Below are positions 52,288 through 63,634 of a stretch of 64,000 nucleotides of DNA, in pieces. The position numbers and the translations under genes were made by a program. The number at the start of each line of letters is the position of its first letter. Position 1 is the stretch's first letter. This stretch comes from Tetragonia tetragonoides (Eukaryota; Streptophyta; Magnoliopsida; Caryophyllales; Aizoaceae), in assembly GCA_038025085.1 (NCBI GenBank), contig CM076149.1, positions 42,931,001 to 42,995,000 of the forward strand, written 5' to 3'. The notes beneath the pieces are model-generated. The model did not search any database. It had not been told where the DNA came from and saw nothing but the letters and a program-made list of their open reading frames with translations.

Positions 52288-53694
52288 ATGAAAATGGGAG
52301 AGCCTGAGCCTGAGCCTGAGCCCAAAGACCTCATCTCTTTGAATGTTGGTGGCAAAATCTTCCAAACCACATCCACCACTCTCGCCAATGCTGGCAGGAA
52401 TTCCTTTTTTGGGGCTCTTTTCGATGACGATTGGAATCTCATTTCCTTAGAATCACAACATCATCAAAAGGAACAACAACAACAACAACAACAACCACCT
52501 TTGTTCATTGATCGCAACCCCGAATGCTTTGGCGTCCTCCTTGACCTCCTCCGCACGGGTGACTTGTGCATCCCTCCTCACCTCCCCGATAAGCTCGTCT
52601 TCCGGGAGGCCCAATTCTACGGCCTCTCCGATCACGTCCGCTCTGCCAAATGGGGCCCCTTCGATGGCAATCGCCTCACCCTCACCGCCTCCGTCACTGG
52701 CCATGCTCCTGGGGATGGCACCGCCATCCGTGCTGGCCCTGATGGCGGCTGCTGCGTCGCTCACGGCTCCATCGTCCACGTCTACGATTGGATGCTTGAG
52801 GAACATCCTCCCCTCCACCTCGATTACCAGATTGTCAACGACGTCGGCTGGGTCGATCCCCACCATATAGTCCTCAGTGCCTGCGAGAGACTCGGCCGTG
52901 GAGATGGCGGGATGGGCCTCTTCAACGTCTCTGATGGCCACCTCCGACACAAGTTCCAGGTTTGCCACGAGGGCCTCCCCAAGAGCTTCACTGCTGGGGC
53001 TTTGGCCTTTAGCTCTCAACCTGATTACAAGATCTTCTCCAGCTGCAAAGGCAGGAGCAATGAGTATGGCATTGGGGTCTGGGATCAGCTCACTGGCCAG
53101 CAGGTTGATTTCTTCTACGAGCCCCTCGGTTGGTCCTTGGGCGATGCCGACCGCCTCCAGTGGCTCCACGCTGCCAATTGCCTCCTCGTCGCCACCCTCT
53201 TTCCCAGAAAGGACCACTGTTACATCAGCTTGTTGGACTTTAGGTCTAAACAAATGGTCTGGTCTTGGTCAGACACCAACCTTAACATAGGCCCCGCCTC
53301 AGACTACGACAAGCGTGTTCGTGACGCCATTGCCATGGAGGACACCAGTTCCATCTGCGTCATCAACGAGTTGGAGGACTTGGGCTTTATGGACCTCAGA
53401 AGCTCCGCTGCTAGTGTCAGATGGAGCTCCAGGAGCCGTCTTATCATGAAAGGCGGTATGGAAGACGAGCCTTGCTACCCCAAGCTTGCCTTCCACAATG
53501 CTCAGCTCTTCTCCTCTATGAATGACTCCATCTCTGTCTTCTCCGGCTCTGATTGGGTCTTGACCTCTAGGCTTAGGCGTAGCTACGGAGGTCCTATCTG
53601 CGACTTCTCCATCGCAGGCGACCGCCTCTTTGCTCTTCATAGTGAACAAAATGTCTTTGATGTTTGGGAGGCCCCTCCTTCCCGATCACTATAA
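52288..53694 (+). CDS. BTB/POZ (KCTD/T1-type) protein with WD40/YVTN-like C-terminus
   Basis: A single exon of about 468 codons. The first ATG in frame is 52288; a second, six bases on, gives [10 protein letters not shown] and is equally possible. The BTB domain of the potassium-channel T1 type runs from LISLNVGGKIFQTT to FREAQFYGL, with a Gln run (QQQQQQQ) inserted in the loop before PLFIDRNPECFGVLLDLLRTG. The rest is a beta-propeller-like region with repeats such as VHVYDW, GLFNVSDG, IGVWDQLTG, ISLLDF and ISVFSGSDWVL. It belongs to the plant family of At5g41330/At3g09030. BTB proteins of this type often serve as adaptors of CUL3 ubiquitin ligases; for this family the target is unknown. Codon usage is markedly C-rich at third positions compared with the neighbours. 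Confidence 0.93.
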   Translation: MKMGEPEPEPEPKDLISLNVGGKIFQTTSTTLANAGRNSFFGALFDDDWNLISLESQHHQKEQQQQQQQPPLFIDRNPECFGVLLDLLRTGDLCIPPHLPDKLVFREAQFYGLSDHVRSAKWGPFDGNRLTLTASVTGHAPGDGTAIRAGPDGGCCVAHGSIVHVYDWMLEEHPPLHLDYQIVNDVGWVDPHHIVLSACERLGRGDGGMGLFNVSDGHLRHKFQVCHEGLPKSFTAGALAFSSQPDYKIFSSCKGRSNEYGIGVWDQLTGQQVDFFYEPLGWSLGDADRLQWLHAANCLLVATLFPRKDHCYISLLDFRSKQMVWSWSDTNLNIGPASDYDKRVRDAIAMEDTSSICVINELEDLGFMDLRSSAASVRWSSRSRLIMKGGMEDEPCYPKLAFHNAQLFSSMNDSISVFSGSDWVLTSRLRRSYGGPICDFSIAGDRLFALHSEQNVFDVWEAPPSRSL

Positions 53695-54668
53695 ATATTC
53701 TTACTAATTCCAGGATATCTACTTACAATATACTTACTTCATACTATGTAAATGTAATGCATTTTGGATGGAAGTTTTACAGGTTTTCTACTAACCTAAA
53801 ATTAGCTTTATACTACTACTACTACTAGTAAGGTTATGCATCTGAAACACTAGATACCCTTTTTGGTTGCCAAGCAACAACAAAAAAAAAAGATACCCTT
53901 TTTGGTATCTTTGGTACTCCAGTTCTTGTATTACTACATTCAAAGACATGCTCACTAACTACATTACACATCTCTACTTCATTTGTCTGTCTGTTGTTCA
54001 TTCGCAGGCAGTTTCAGATCCCTAGCTCTTCTCCATATACCAAATTCCTCCATGATGATTGCCTTTCATGAAAGCAAATCATGATAAACTTGTCGGCACA
54101 TCAAACCCAAAAACCTCAAGTACAATTCCTTTTCACTTTTAACTAGTTTCGCTTCTATTTAAAGCAAACAAGCCCTTTTCTAAACCAACCCCCCTTTGCA
54201 CTGTCTCACCCTACTAATCTTATCTACCAAAAGTACCAGGCGTAGCTTATAATTTTGAACTTGACTATCCTAGTAAAGTAGTATCCTGATTAGATTTTTT
54301 TTAAATTTTTAATTTGTTTCCTCATCATTAGCTGCGAGTAAACTGTGAACAGTATGCCAGTATAAAAGTCACTTCATTAACATGGCTTCTGTCAGTAATA
54401 ATCAGCTGACGGAAAATAGGTAGCTACGCCACAGTACAGGATATTCTTGCTCTCCACAAGGGTGGAGGCAAACCAATGAATTAACAGAAAATTCAAACTT
54501 TTGGAGTAATTTTCTGTAATCGCTCAACTTAGTGTGGTGTGGTGTGATGATAATAAGCAAATCAAAATCTCATGTCACTCTTTGATTAATTGACAAACTT
54601 GAAACTTTGCTGCCCTGCCCCCAAATATATTGACAAACTTGAAGCTGACACCAAGACGTTGTTCTGTA
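53695..54668. other. Convergent intergenic region
   Basis: The BTB gene (plus) and GPA1 (minus) end towards each other here, so both 3'UTRs must lie in this 974-base stretch. No additional gene is seen. Confidence 0.6.
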
Positions 54669-57600
54669 TCACAATAAACCTGCCTCGAAAAGGTTTCTCC
54701 TTCTCAGAGTTTCATCTAGCAGCTTGAATGTCTTCTTCACTAGCTTCTGGTCAAGAGCAGTAGTTCTGTAGATCTTGAAGACGCGATCAACACGATCAGG
54801 GGAAGTACATTGGTAATACAGCTCCTCAAATTTCTTCTTCACAAACCTGACAATATAATAAGGGATCGAAGGGAAGTTTCTTATTCACCAGTATATAACT
54901 TTTAAGGATCCTTTGGCTCAGGGTGGCAAATTAATGGGAACTGTAGTGGAAACGTGTAGCTTTATCATGGAATATTCCACGTGATGCGAGCAACTATTTA
55001 TTCAAATGTCTAAAGTAATGCAACCAACCCATCTAACACTACCATCCACTTTTTCTTCACTCACTTTCATTACCTATCATACCCACATCTCAATTGGAAA
55101 TGAAAACAGAGGATGGCTTCCGGCCTTCCATTTTATTACCACATGCTATTGCTACCCATGTTTTACATGATTCTCAATAAAAAGTCCCCTTATACGACTA
55201 TGAATTTCATTACCATTCCCACCACTTTACCCCATTTTGCCAAACAGGCAGTGCAACTGAGTACAAAATCGTGCCCTGAATTTGAATGAAACAAACTAAA
55301 GCTCTGCAAGCAGAGCAGAGCCAGGGTCTCACATTCATACTCACAGCCAGGACTTGTCTATATAATGGCATCAGTATGTTACAATGCTAGATCAGTCGTG
55401 AAGCTTTATAGATATTGAGCATCTAGGTCTAACACAAGATTTAACAAATACGTGTTAGGTCTGTCTCTCAATTTGTCAACTAATAAAGAACTCACCTCCC
55501 AATGATTAACCAAAAACAAACTCAAGTACAAAGTAACATACAAATAATCTGAAGCAAATAAAACGAAACAGCAAGCTAAAAGACCCCTGTTGACAAGAAC
55601 CAAAAAAAGTAATATAATCAGAGTAAACAAAGGTGGCCGTGAATTGCTTACTCATAGGCATGCTCAATCTCTTGTTTCCCTGATGAAACTGGCTGGTAAT
55701 CTTTAAACCACTCACATTCATTCAGTGCAACCTGCAAAATGAGTTCAAGCATATAAGAGGTTTGAAATACAGAGTTCCTTAATGAAGCTTAGGTCAATGT
55801 TGTTTATCAACCATACTTTATGAACCTTCTTCTCAAATATGTCAAACTTGTTCAGAAACAGCATGATGGATGCTCTCTGCAGCAGAAGAAAGGGACAAAC
55901 AATTATACACCTACCGGGAACATGTTATACACCCGCAGGTCGCCACAAGACAGCCATATATTCCATTCACAAAGAAGGATCACAATAATAAGAGAGAATT
56001 TGAGAACCTCAAAGCATGGCTGCTTCAGGACCCACTCAAAGAGCTCCTTTGTCTCCATCATTCGATTCTTGTTTTCATCCTCATACAGCATTTGATCATA
56101 GCTGAATACAGTAACATCAATGCAATGCATACATATTCCACCATTAAGTTCCAAGAAGGCACTTCTAGAATATCAGTAACTATTATGACAACATAAACAA
56201 ATAAAAATAAAAAGCCCAAGTACACAACACATCTGTAAAGTTACAAGAATATCTGGAATTCCCCTTTTCTTTTGGGTGAAATGTAAGAATTAACTTTCAT
56301 CAGAAACAGTTAACACAGCAAATAAAGGAGCTAGTTTCCCCTGAAAAGAAAAAAGAACAAAGAAAAGAAGAAGTTAGAAGCTACTTGTCTAATCACTCAT
56401 ACAAAGACACAAGAGCGTGTGAATCACATTCTGCCTGTTGTGTTTGTCTTGCCATCCCATATGAGTGTGCTTAATCAATATTAGCGAGCACAAAACTAAA
56501 ACCCTTGCAACTGTATTGTAAATAGACATCACCTTTTCATTTCACCCAATGTGAAACCAAAGAAACAATCCTCCACCTCTACCACCACCACCACCACCCA
56601 TCAAGGGTCAAGACGGCGACAAGCGCTTCTGCCTAGTCTCCTTCACCCTCATAGCAATAGACCTCGTACTCTCTGTCCTCGAAGACCTAACCTTCAAACC
56701 CGTCCCCAGTAACCATTGTCAACTCCATCATTCTCTTCGACATGAACGTACCCGTCATCATGCCCCAGATGAAAGGCCACCTCAATCTCTCCCTCGACGC
56801 CACAGTTTTCGTCAAGAAACCCAAGCATGTGGGCCTCAAGTACACAATAGTAGTCTTTTTAAATGATAGTATCTGATAAGTAACTCACAGACGAGCAAAA
56901 AAAACTGATAAGTGACTCACTATTTAACTTCATCTCAGAATGATAGCCTCGTTATATAGCAAGGAAGCCTTGGAAGAATATCTTCCAGGACTTACTTTTT
57001 TTTATATAACATGGATATCTGAGCATTGCCGGACTAATCTCATGGGCCTGAAGTTAATGGCCAGGAAAGCCTCCTAGGAAATGACTAAGAAGGATATGTT
57101 GACATTTGCTTTGGGACATCTGACACAGGCAAGTAAGCAAGTTCCTTAGGGCAAATCATAAAACAAAGCATTCAAACAACTTACTCGCTTATAGCAGCAC
57201 AAAAGATTACTGCAGTAACACCTTCAAACAGATGGATCCATTTCCTTCTCTCATTTCGTTGGCCTCCAACATCAAAAAGTCTATATACTTCGCCACTTTT
57301 CTTGTTCTCCCCAACAGGACTGCAAAATGTGACAACATTACTATTAACCACAATTGGAAATGAAACAAGAAATTTTGTAGACATTATCGATGTTGGATAT
57401 TAGATAACACAGACATTTTCTAGTTTGCATAATGCTTTTATCATATTTGCCCATGACAAAACTCCAGTTAATGAAGTTCAAGACTTTTGAATGCAATACA
57501 TCACTAATGATCATAGTACTCCAGTAGAGAATGATAAAAAGACATTTCATCCAGAGATAATAACCCAAATCATTACATTTACCTGACCAGCAAATAGGAA

Positions 57601-57689
57601 AAAGAAAACTAGAACATATACAAGGATACTTACCTGATCTGGATCTCAACAACACCTGTTGTGCGAACTCTAGCATAAAGAACATCTTC
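54669..57689 (-). CDS. GPA1: Heterotrimeric G-protein alpha subunit, last six exons
   Basis: Exons 57689-57634, 57319-57185, 56101-56008, 55876-55817, 55731-55652 and 54846-54669 join in frame to 200 residues ending in LFEAGLL. Visible motifs: switch I with the catalytic Arg and Mg-binding Thr (RVRTTGVVE), G3/switch [14 protein letters not shown] with the catalytic Gln, G4 NKFD, and G5 TTALDQ. The N-terminal half (lipidation site, P-loop, helical domain) is not in the window; the incoming junction is phase 0 before EDVLYARV, at the same place as in other plant GPA1 genes. At one junction the codon reads Asp (AIS-D-YDQ) where Arabidopsis has Glu. The protein binds GTP at the plasma membrane with G-beta/gamma and acts in hormone, stomatal and defence signalling. 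Confidence 0.94.
56570..56860 (+). pseudogene. LEA_2 / NHL (NDR1/HIN1-like) gene fragment in a GPA1 intron
   Basis: On the strand opposite GPA1, about 290 bases encode a Pro run, [18 protein letters not shown] (a membrane-segment start) and TFKPVP. After a one-base frame change comes [25 protein letters not shown] and HVGLKYT. Order and spacing fit the N-terminal membrane anchor plus the first strands of the LEA_2 domain (family pattern LNVTLDxxVxVKNPNxVGFKY). The fragment is cut off at both ends, lacks the C-terminal half and is frameshifted, so it is dead. Its base composition is C-rich, unlike the AT-rich intron around it. Confidence 0.55.
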
Positions 57690-57829
57690 CTGCACATAAA
57701 CAGTGACATGAACAACTTGGGCATACTTGGAAGATGACTATGAAGAATTCTAACTGACGCAGGTCAAGACAGTATGCATCTTGCACATATATGTCTCACA
57801 TAGAAAGTGATTATAAAAGGATGTTCTAC

Positions 57830-58849
57830 CAGAATAGGCCTTTTCTAAGCTACAGGTTGGCAACGTTAGAAATAGAAGCTCCAATTCCAACCATACCTGT
57901 TAGAAGTAAAGAAAATTCTCATTGAAAAGCTCACGATACAGAAGTTCTAATTCCATCAACTTCTAGAAAGAAGAATTATGAGCCCTCCAAAATGTCTGAC
58001 CTCTGACTAGAGGCACATCCGAAAAACCCAATGAGCAAAAACTCAAGGTGATGCAAAATACACCACTTTATCCAACACCAAATCTTCGATCTCTTAAATT
58101 CTAATCACTCCTCTATGTCCAAATACACCACACCACAGCAAACAAGGCAGAGCACCACAACCACATGATCTTCTATTCCTTTCTGGAGATAAAAGAAAGC
58201 CCCAACCTTGAAAGGAACTTTGGCACCCCAAATAAAAGAGTAGTCGCTGGAAAAAGGATTTACAAAAAGGTTCCCCAATAAAGCCCAAACTCTTGTGTCT
58301 GACTTAAAAGAATCAAGCTGAAGTTGCAGACTAGACGTGCTGCTACCGGCATAAACATGCCATCCAGTCTAACGTCATCTTCCTCTGATAACCCTGTACC
58401 CCTATGTCAAAGAGAGTCTTGGTCTGAAGGGAACCACCAAAACCACTTACGAAGGACAACAATGTTCTTGGACACCAAATTACCCAGACCTAACATCCCA
58501 CATCCTCACACTTACACACCCTCTCCATGCAATCGAATTCTCCCTAGGTTTATCACTTGTACCACACCAAAGGAAACCCCACATGATGCACTCAATCCTC
58601 CTTAGGAATCCTTAACAAAGACAGGACATACAAAGCGCGACCTAATCAAAGTGATGCGCACTGAAAGGAAAGATAAGCACCCTTCGAACCATCCAAACGT
58701 TCTGTCACCTCCTTTTCAACCGGATCCAAGAAAGCAAACACATTCCAGTTTTCTCCTAGAGGCTAAAATTAGAACTTTGTGGGAAGTTCTGTTTCCTATG
58801 TTTTATGCCAACCAAACAATTTGGCTACTGTTTTATTTTCCCTTTTGGA
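57830..58849 (-). mobile_element. LINE remnant in the GPA1 intron (C-terminal part)
   Basis: The minus strand reads VWALLGNLFVNPFSSDYSFIWGAKVPFKVGAF (split here by eye into overlapping motifs) near 58300-58200, the entry to the LINE zinc-binding RVT domain. It continues to a 3' tail near 58040 that matches the LINE tail in FAP2 intron 9. Stops are frequent. The hAT element at 58850 interrupts it. Confidence 0.65.
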
Positions 58850-59446
58850 CAGTGGCGGGTCCAGGATTTATAAATTGGGTATGCACAATATAAAAAAAAT
58901 AGTGCATAAACTTTTTTCGGTTACGTGCACACAGTAGACAAATAACACCAAAAAAGTGAAGCACAAAACTCCTTTGAACAAAAATAGTTATAAGCATAAT
59001 GGTGGATCGTAAAATAAATCTTAGAGGAAACCATAAATGTCGCATTTGTAGAGAAAAAATGATACTTATTAGTTATAAGTCAATACATTAATATTCTAAA
59101 GGGTGGTGCTAAATACCACACCCCATTTTAAACAATACCACACACTAAAAGTTAAAACTCCCAAAATACCCCTAAAATTAAAATAAATAAAAGAACAAAA
59201 CAAAAACACCACTCACCTGATAGTCTGATACCATTACCCAACACCGAGACACCACAGTGATCACACACAATGACGCAAACACCACCCACACCCACACCCA
59301 CACCCACAGACACCAACCACACCGGTCCCTCCTCCGGCCACCCAAATGACGATGAAAAGATAATATATGATCAGTTGTATTCAGAACAAGAGAGAGAAAG
59401 AGATGGAAATACTACTCCCTATTCCCTAGAATATAAAAATGAGCAG

Positions 59447-59497
<51 letters not shown>

Positions 59498-60318
59498 GAA
59501 AGAATTAAAGAGAAGGACAAGAATTGCTAGGCCATGGGCCCATGGTGGCGTTGCAGGGCTGTGGCTGTGTAATTCTGCCAAAACATTCTCTCTTTCTATC
59601 TCTATTTGGTTAATGCGTTTCTGATTACCTTTGCTCAGATACACCTGTCTCCAATACAGTAGTAGTTTGGCCAAACAACTAAACACACCTATGCCCTGCG
59701 CCTATTGTAAGCGCATGTCATTTGCACATGCGCCCAAAGTAGGCGCAGAATTAAACAACCTGCGCCTAAAGCAAGCGCGGCAATTAGTTTCATGCGCCTG
59801 TAATAGGAGCAAGTGTTGTGGATTTCCAAAAAAAAATAAAATCAAAATTACGTAAATTAAAGAATAGGGGAAGAGAATTTGGGTTAAAAATTAAAAGGGT
59901 AAATTTGGCAAAATATTATTAGGGGTGTGGTATTGTTTTAAAAGAGGTGTAGTATTAATGCAAACTGTATTCTAAATAGATTAAAAATTACTAAAAATCA
60001 ATTTTGAATAATGTAAATGGATTATGGAGTTGGCAGGATTGGCTTAATTGTTCGAAAGAGAAGTCCATTAGCACTGGAAGTGCGGAAGTGTGGAAGTGTG
60101 GAAGTGAGCATTAGCAAAAAAAAAGAGGAGGAGAAAAAAGAATTAAAAACGAAACACATGGTTGGCCGCACCAAGAGTCGATCCTTTAACCTGTGGGTTA
60201 ACATCAAATAGCTTAACCAGCTACACTACTGCCATGATCATGTACTAAAACGAACCTTTCTTTTATTTATTCAGGGTATGCACGTGCATACCCTTATGTC
60301 TCTATGGATCCGCCACTG
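58850..60318. mobile_element. Non-autonomous hAT element with 8-bp target duplication
   Basis: The ends CAGTGGCGGGTCCA and TGGATCCGCCACTG are inverted repeats with one mismatch, of the CAGTGGCGGATCCA class typical of plant hAT elements. The perfect duplication CTTTTGGA flanks it (58842-58849 and 60319-60326). No transposase frame is present. A second transposon (59101-59967) sits inside it. Confidence 0.92.
59101..59967. mobile_element. Mutator-type non-autonomous element nested in the hAT element
   Basis: A perfect 9-bp duplication TATTCTAAA flanks it (59092-59100 and 59968-59976), the length made by Mutator-like transposases. Its ends carry long imperfect inverted repeats: taccacaccccattttaaacaatacca on the left (about 59116-59150) and its inverse on the right (about 59919-59955). 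The inside has a caccca run (59280-59310), a GA run (about 59451-59494) and gcgc-rich palindromes (59690-59810). No transposase is seen. Confidence 0.8.
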
Positions 60319-60326
60319 CTTTTGGA

Positions 60327-60840
60327 TACCAAACGACCACTAAGCTAAAAGGTCAAAAATCCCTCACTCTCAAAGAACTATAACCTAAGTGAAGCCATCT
60401 GGCCAGGGGCCTTGTCAACATCCATATCAAAAACAGCTATACGAATCTCTTGCATCTCAAAAGAGACTTCAATCTGCTTGCCTCCACCCCTGACATAGGA
60501 CACCAATCCAAACCCTCTACCATTGGCTTAGAGGAACACCCCAGGTGATAAGTGTCTTAAAAATCAGTGACCTCCTCATTATAAGCTTGACATCAATGAC
60601 AATGCCGTCTGAGTTCTGATTCCCTCCCTGGCTCCCTGCCTCGCAAATGAATGAAACTCTTCCTCTATCAAGAAGGTATAACATGTCAAACTAGCCGCAA
60701 GGGCATATGAGCAACCACAAGCTTTTCCCTTCATATGTAACAAGTGCAAAGAGCACACGTGATGCAGAACTGGGGGTAAAACACTCATTCCAGGACCAAC
60801 AATGCTAAGTATTTCAATACCTGAATTTAACATAAAGTTT
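60327..60840 (-). mobile_element. LINE remnant in the GPA1 intron (start of the polymerase)
   Basis: The minus strand near 60480-60390 reads FEMQEIRIAVFDMDVDKAPG, the usual opening of the LINE reverse transcriptase (family form DMDGDKAPGPDGF), with stops in the flanking codons. It is collinear with the piece at 57830-58849. The polymerase core between them is missing, so the LINE was already deleted or the hAT arrived at a deletion. Confidence 0.6.
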
Positions 60841-60943
60841 GGTAGTGGAGCATCATCCTAATACCAAAGCAAGTAAAACATAAGCCATGAGGTCAAAAAT
60901 CAAAGTTTCATTACTAATATTATAATGTGAAAGATACACATTA

Positions 60944-60946
<3 letters not shown>

Positions 60947-60998
<52 letters not shown>
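60947..60998. repeat. GA microsatellite
   Basis: About 26 GA units immediately before the start of the LINE that runs to the window end. It may be part of that LINE's 5'UTR or its insertion site. Confidence 0.85.
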
Positions 60999-61000
<2 letters not shown>

Positions 61001-61152
61001 CTTGGGTTGTGAGTGCTGGGTCACCGGAGAACCACCTCTCCACCGGTGGTGGTGGGGCTCTGGGTGCCTGCGCGCATGATTCTGTGTGGTTTCATTGGCT
61101 TTTGAACATTACTTTTCACTCAATTCTGTTACTCTGTTTATGTTCTTTCATC

Positions 61153-62862
61153 ATGGTGGTTTCTTTTAGGTCAGATTGGAAGAGCTTCACGTTACGTTTT
61201 GATGGTTTTATTTATCACTTTGTTGAGGAGGTCCGCAGCAAGAAATTTGAGATCTGCGTGAAGAGGGAGGAGTTCCAATGGTGGGTGCAATCTTCTCATA
61301 CTTTGTGGAAAGGTAAGGGCCGTGATCAGGGGTTACTTAAACGATTGGGGGATGGGTACATACTGGCCCTTCGAATTGCAGAGAACACTGGGGGTCGTTT
61401 TTTCCTGTTTGAGAAGATTCCGTTTGATCGGAGGGCGGTGGCGATTCGAATTCCAGAAGGTAAGAGAGAGAATGGTTGGGTGGCGTTGATGGATGCAGTT
61501 CAGAGGGTCCACGAGGTTCCTCGGCCGGTGCGGAGTTCTCCATGTTGCAGGCGGTGCGGGTCGACGGAAATATCTTGGGAGGGGGCTGTTATCCCGGTTC
61601 AAAGCAGGGCGGGGCGTGGTGACGTTGCCAGAGACTCAGTGAGTCATGCGGATCGGAGGGGAGAGAGACCACTGGCTTTTGGGACCTACAATGGAAACGG
61701 TCGTGACTGTTATGGAAGGCGAGAATTTTCAGCGCAAGATTCTCGCGTGGAATTTACTGGGGTTGACCCAGTTAATGGATTGGACGCACGTGGGTTTTTA
61801 ATTAATGGAAATCAGGCATGTGATAGGGGAAGAAAGCCAGTGTTTTCCAGGCTAGGGCCTTCTGTGAGACAACAGGCCCAGGGGTCCTTTAGTGTTAATA
61901 ATAGGCCTACTTCTCGGTCGACTTTTAGGCCCAAAAGGTTTAGTTTGTCAAAGGGGATCCAGCAGGTTAATAAAGAGCAGCCCACTTATGTTGAGCATAT
62001 GGGTTACCGAGCACGGGGTATTGGGCCAACTTTAAGGCCGAGAACCTCAGGTGGGCCCAGGTCAGATCGAGGCCCAGAGCACAATTCTGGGGTGCTCGAA
62101 GGTCGCGATAGGGCAGCTGCTTCTGCCACGGTGCATCACGGGGGTCGGATGCCACCACCGCCGATGTACTCAGGGCGGCGAAGGACTTCGCAGGTGGCGG
62201 AATTTTCCGGCGACCCACGTGGAGGGTTCGAATGGGTCCGGCAACAACAGAAAGGTGGGTCAGGAGCCTCGGCGTCCAGATCTGGCGCCGTGGGTCAGCT
62301 GGCGAACCAACCGGAGGCCGAGAAAGGTTCGCCGGAGGAGCTCGTTTCTTCTGGTGTCCCAGTTCAAGGTCGAGAGAAGGCCGGCGAGGTTCTCTTTTGG
62401 CCGATTGACCGGCGAGATGCTTCGCTGGCAACGGGTTTTGCAGGCAGTTCAGGGGGTCGAGTTGCATGGGCTCGGCGGCGACGGAATCAGGGCCCACCGG
62501 CGGTTCGAACTGGAGATGCTACGGCAGCTTCGGGAAGCTCAGATCTGGGCCCGCAGGTTCCGGCGAGTGGTCGCCTAGCTGGGGGTGGTGGTGGTACCCC
62601 TGGTGAACCTGGAGTGGGTGTAGTGAGTGGGAGGGCAGGGGGTGAGTGTGAGGGTCGATCGGTGACGGAAGGCCTTGTCTATGCACCAAGTAGTCGGGTT
62701 CTGACGGGGTCTCCAAGTTTGGAGTCGGTGATGACTGGTGACGTGGGGGGTGGTGTGGGGGAGGGCTTGGTTGTGAAAAGGGGTGCTGAAATTTTGTCGG
62801 GTGGTGGTTGTGCCTTCAACGGCCTCACCGGGGGTTTTTTTGAAGGAATTGTGTCTAGTTGA
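61153..62862 (+). CDS. LINE ORF1 protein
   Basis: 569 codons from the first in-frame ATG (61153; the frame is open further left but without ATG). The N-terminus (SWK-like FRSDWKSFTLRFDGFIYHF, then KKFEICVKREEFQWWVQ and GRFFLFEKIPFDRRAVAIRI) is a domain seen at the start of many plant LINE ORF1 proteins. It is followed by a Cys pair CCRRCG and a long Gly/Arg/Ser-rich, low-complexity tail. ORF1 proteins bind the LINE RNA. Acidic coding sequence after the stop (62920-63130) suggests that the original ORF1 was longer and that the stop at 62860 or a frame change truncates it. Confidence 0.7.
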   Translation: MVVSFRSDWKSFTLRFDGFIYHFVEEVRSKKFEICVKREEFQWWVQSSHTLWKGKGRDQGLLKRLGDGYILALRIAENTGGRFFLFEKIPFDRRAVAIRIPEGKRENGWVALMDAVQRVHEVPRPVRSSPCCRRCGSTEISWEGAVIPVQSRAGRGDVARDSVSHADRRGERPLAFGTYNGNGRDCYGRREFSAQDSRVEFTGVDPVNGLDARGFLINGNQACDRGRKPVFSRLGPSVRQQAQGSFSVNNRPTSRSTFRPKRFSLSKGIQQVNKEQPTYVEHMGYRARGIGPTLRPRTSGGPRSDRGPEHNSGVLEGRDRAAASATVHHGGRMPPPPMYSGRRRTSQVAEFSGDPRGGFEWVRQQQKGGSGASASRSGAVGQLANQPEAEKGSPEELVSSGVPVQGREKAGEVLFWPIDRRDASLATGFAGSSGGRVAWARRRRNQGPPAVRTGDATAASGSSDLGPQVPASGRLAGGGGGTPGEPGVGVVSGRAGGECEGRSVTEGLVYAPSSRVLTGSPSLESVMTGDVGGGVGEGLVVKRGAEILSGGGCAFNGLTGGFFEGIVSS

Positions 62863-63634
62863 GCACGAGTCCAACGGGCAGCTCAGCGGGATGTTCCTGT
62901 TTTAGAGGCAGAGGCGCATTTGAGGAGAGATCTTTGTGTTGATCATGTTACTCAGGGCTCGTTTTTGTGGGGGTCGGGTTGTGATGTTGATGAGGATGAT
63001 TTCCTTAGCTCCCTTGATGGCGATGAGGATTTGCTTTTGGATAGTCTTAGGGAATTTGATGACAAGGAGGTGGAGGAGATAGAGGAGGTGAATTTGTTTA
63101 ATGCTGAGAAGGTTCGGGGGGTGACGACGCAGCAGATTCTGCTTTTCCTTGTGCTGAGGAGACCAGGGCGCGTGCCCAAGAGGATCTTTCGACTTCCTTT
63201 TCCCCTTTACCCTTTTATTCTCTTTTTGTTGCTACCCCTCAAAAAGCACCTGCTTGTTCTACTGGTGACCAGATGTTATCTGCTAATGTTTTTTCAGGTG
63301 CAAGAGGTGGAGATGGGGTTGTTGGGAGGGCGTAAAGCCGGTTCTATCGACAGCGCCGGAAGTTTCTGTTGCTCCGGTGTGCCATGGGGAGTCGGAGGCC
63401 GGGGGGATTGTTGGGACCATTCCACCATTGGCGGGTGAGAGGGGCGACCGAGACCCTCAACCTGGATTTTTGGGTTGTTGGTACAACAGGTCAGGTAGCT
63501 AATGTTCAGGTGTCTTCGGGGGGACCTCCCTTTCGGAGAAATAGGGTTGGCATTAGGGAGCTTCGGGGTCTTGCGACGACCCTTAACTATGGGGAAGGGG
63601 GGAGTCGTAGGTCTAGGGGTATCGGTGGTTTTAG

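Noticed and set aside
52453..53253. Long antisense open frame (266 codons) over the BTB gene
   Set aside because: It is the mirror of a C-rich sense gene; composition is Ala/Asp/Glu/Gly/Val-biased with no domain, as expected for an antisense shadow.
61967..62497. 176-codon antisense frame in the LINE
   Set aside because: Shadow of the G-rich ORF1 tail; low complexity and no family features.
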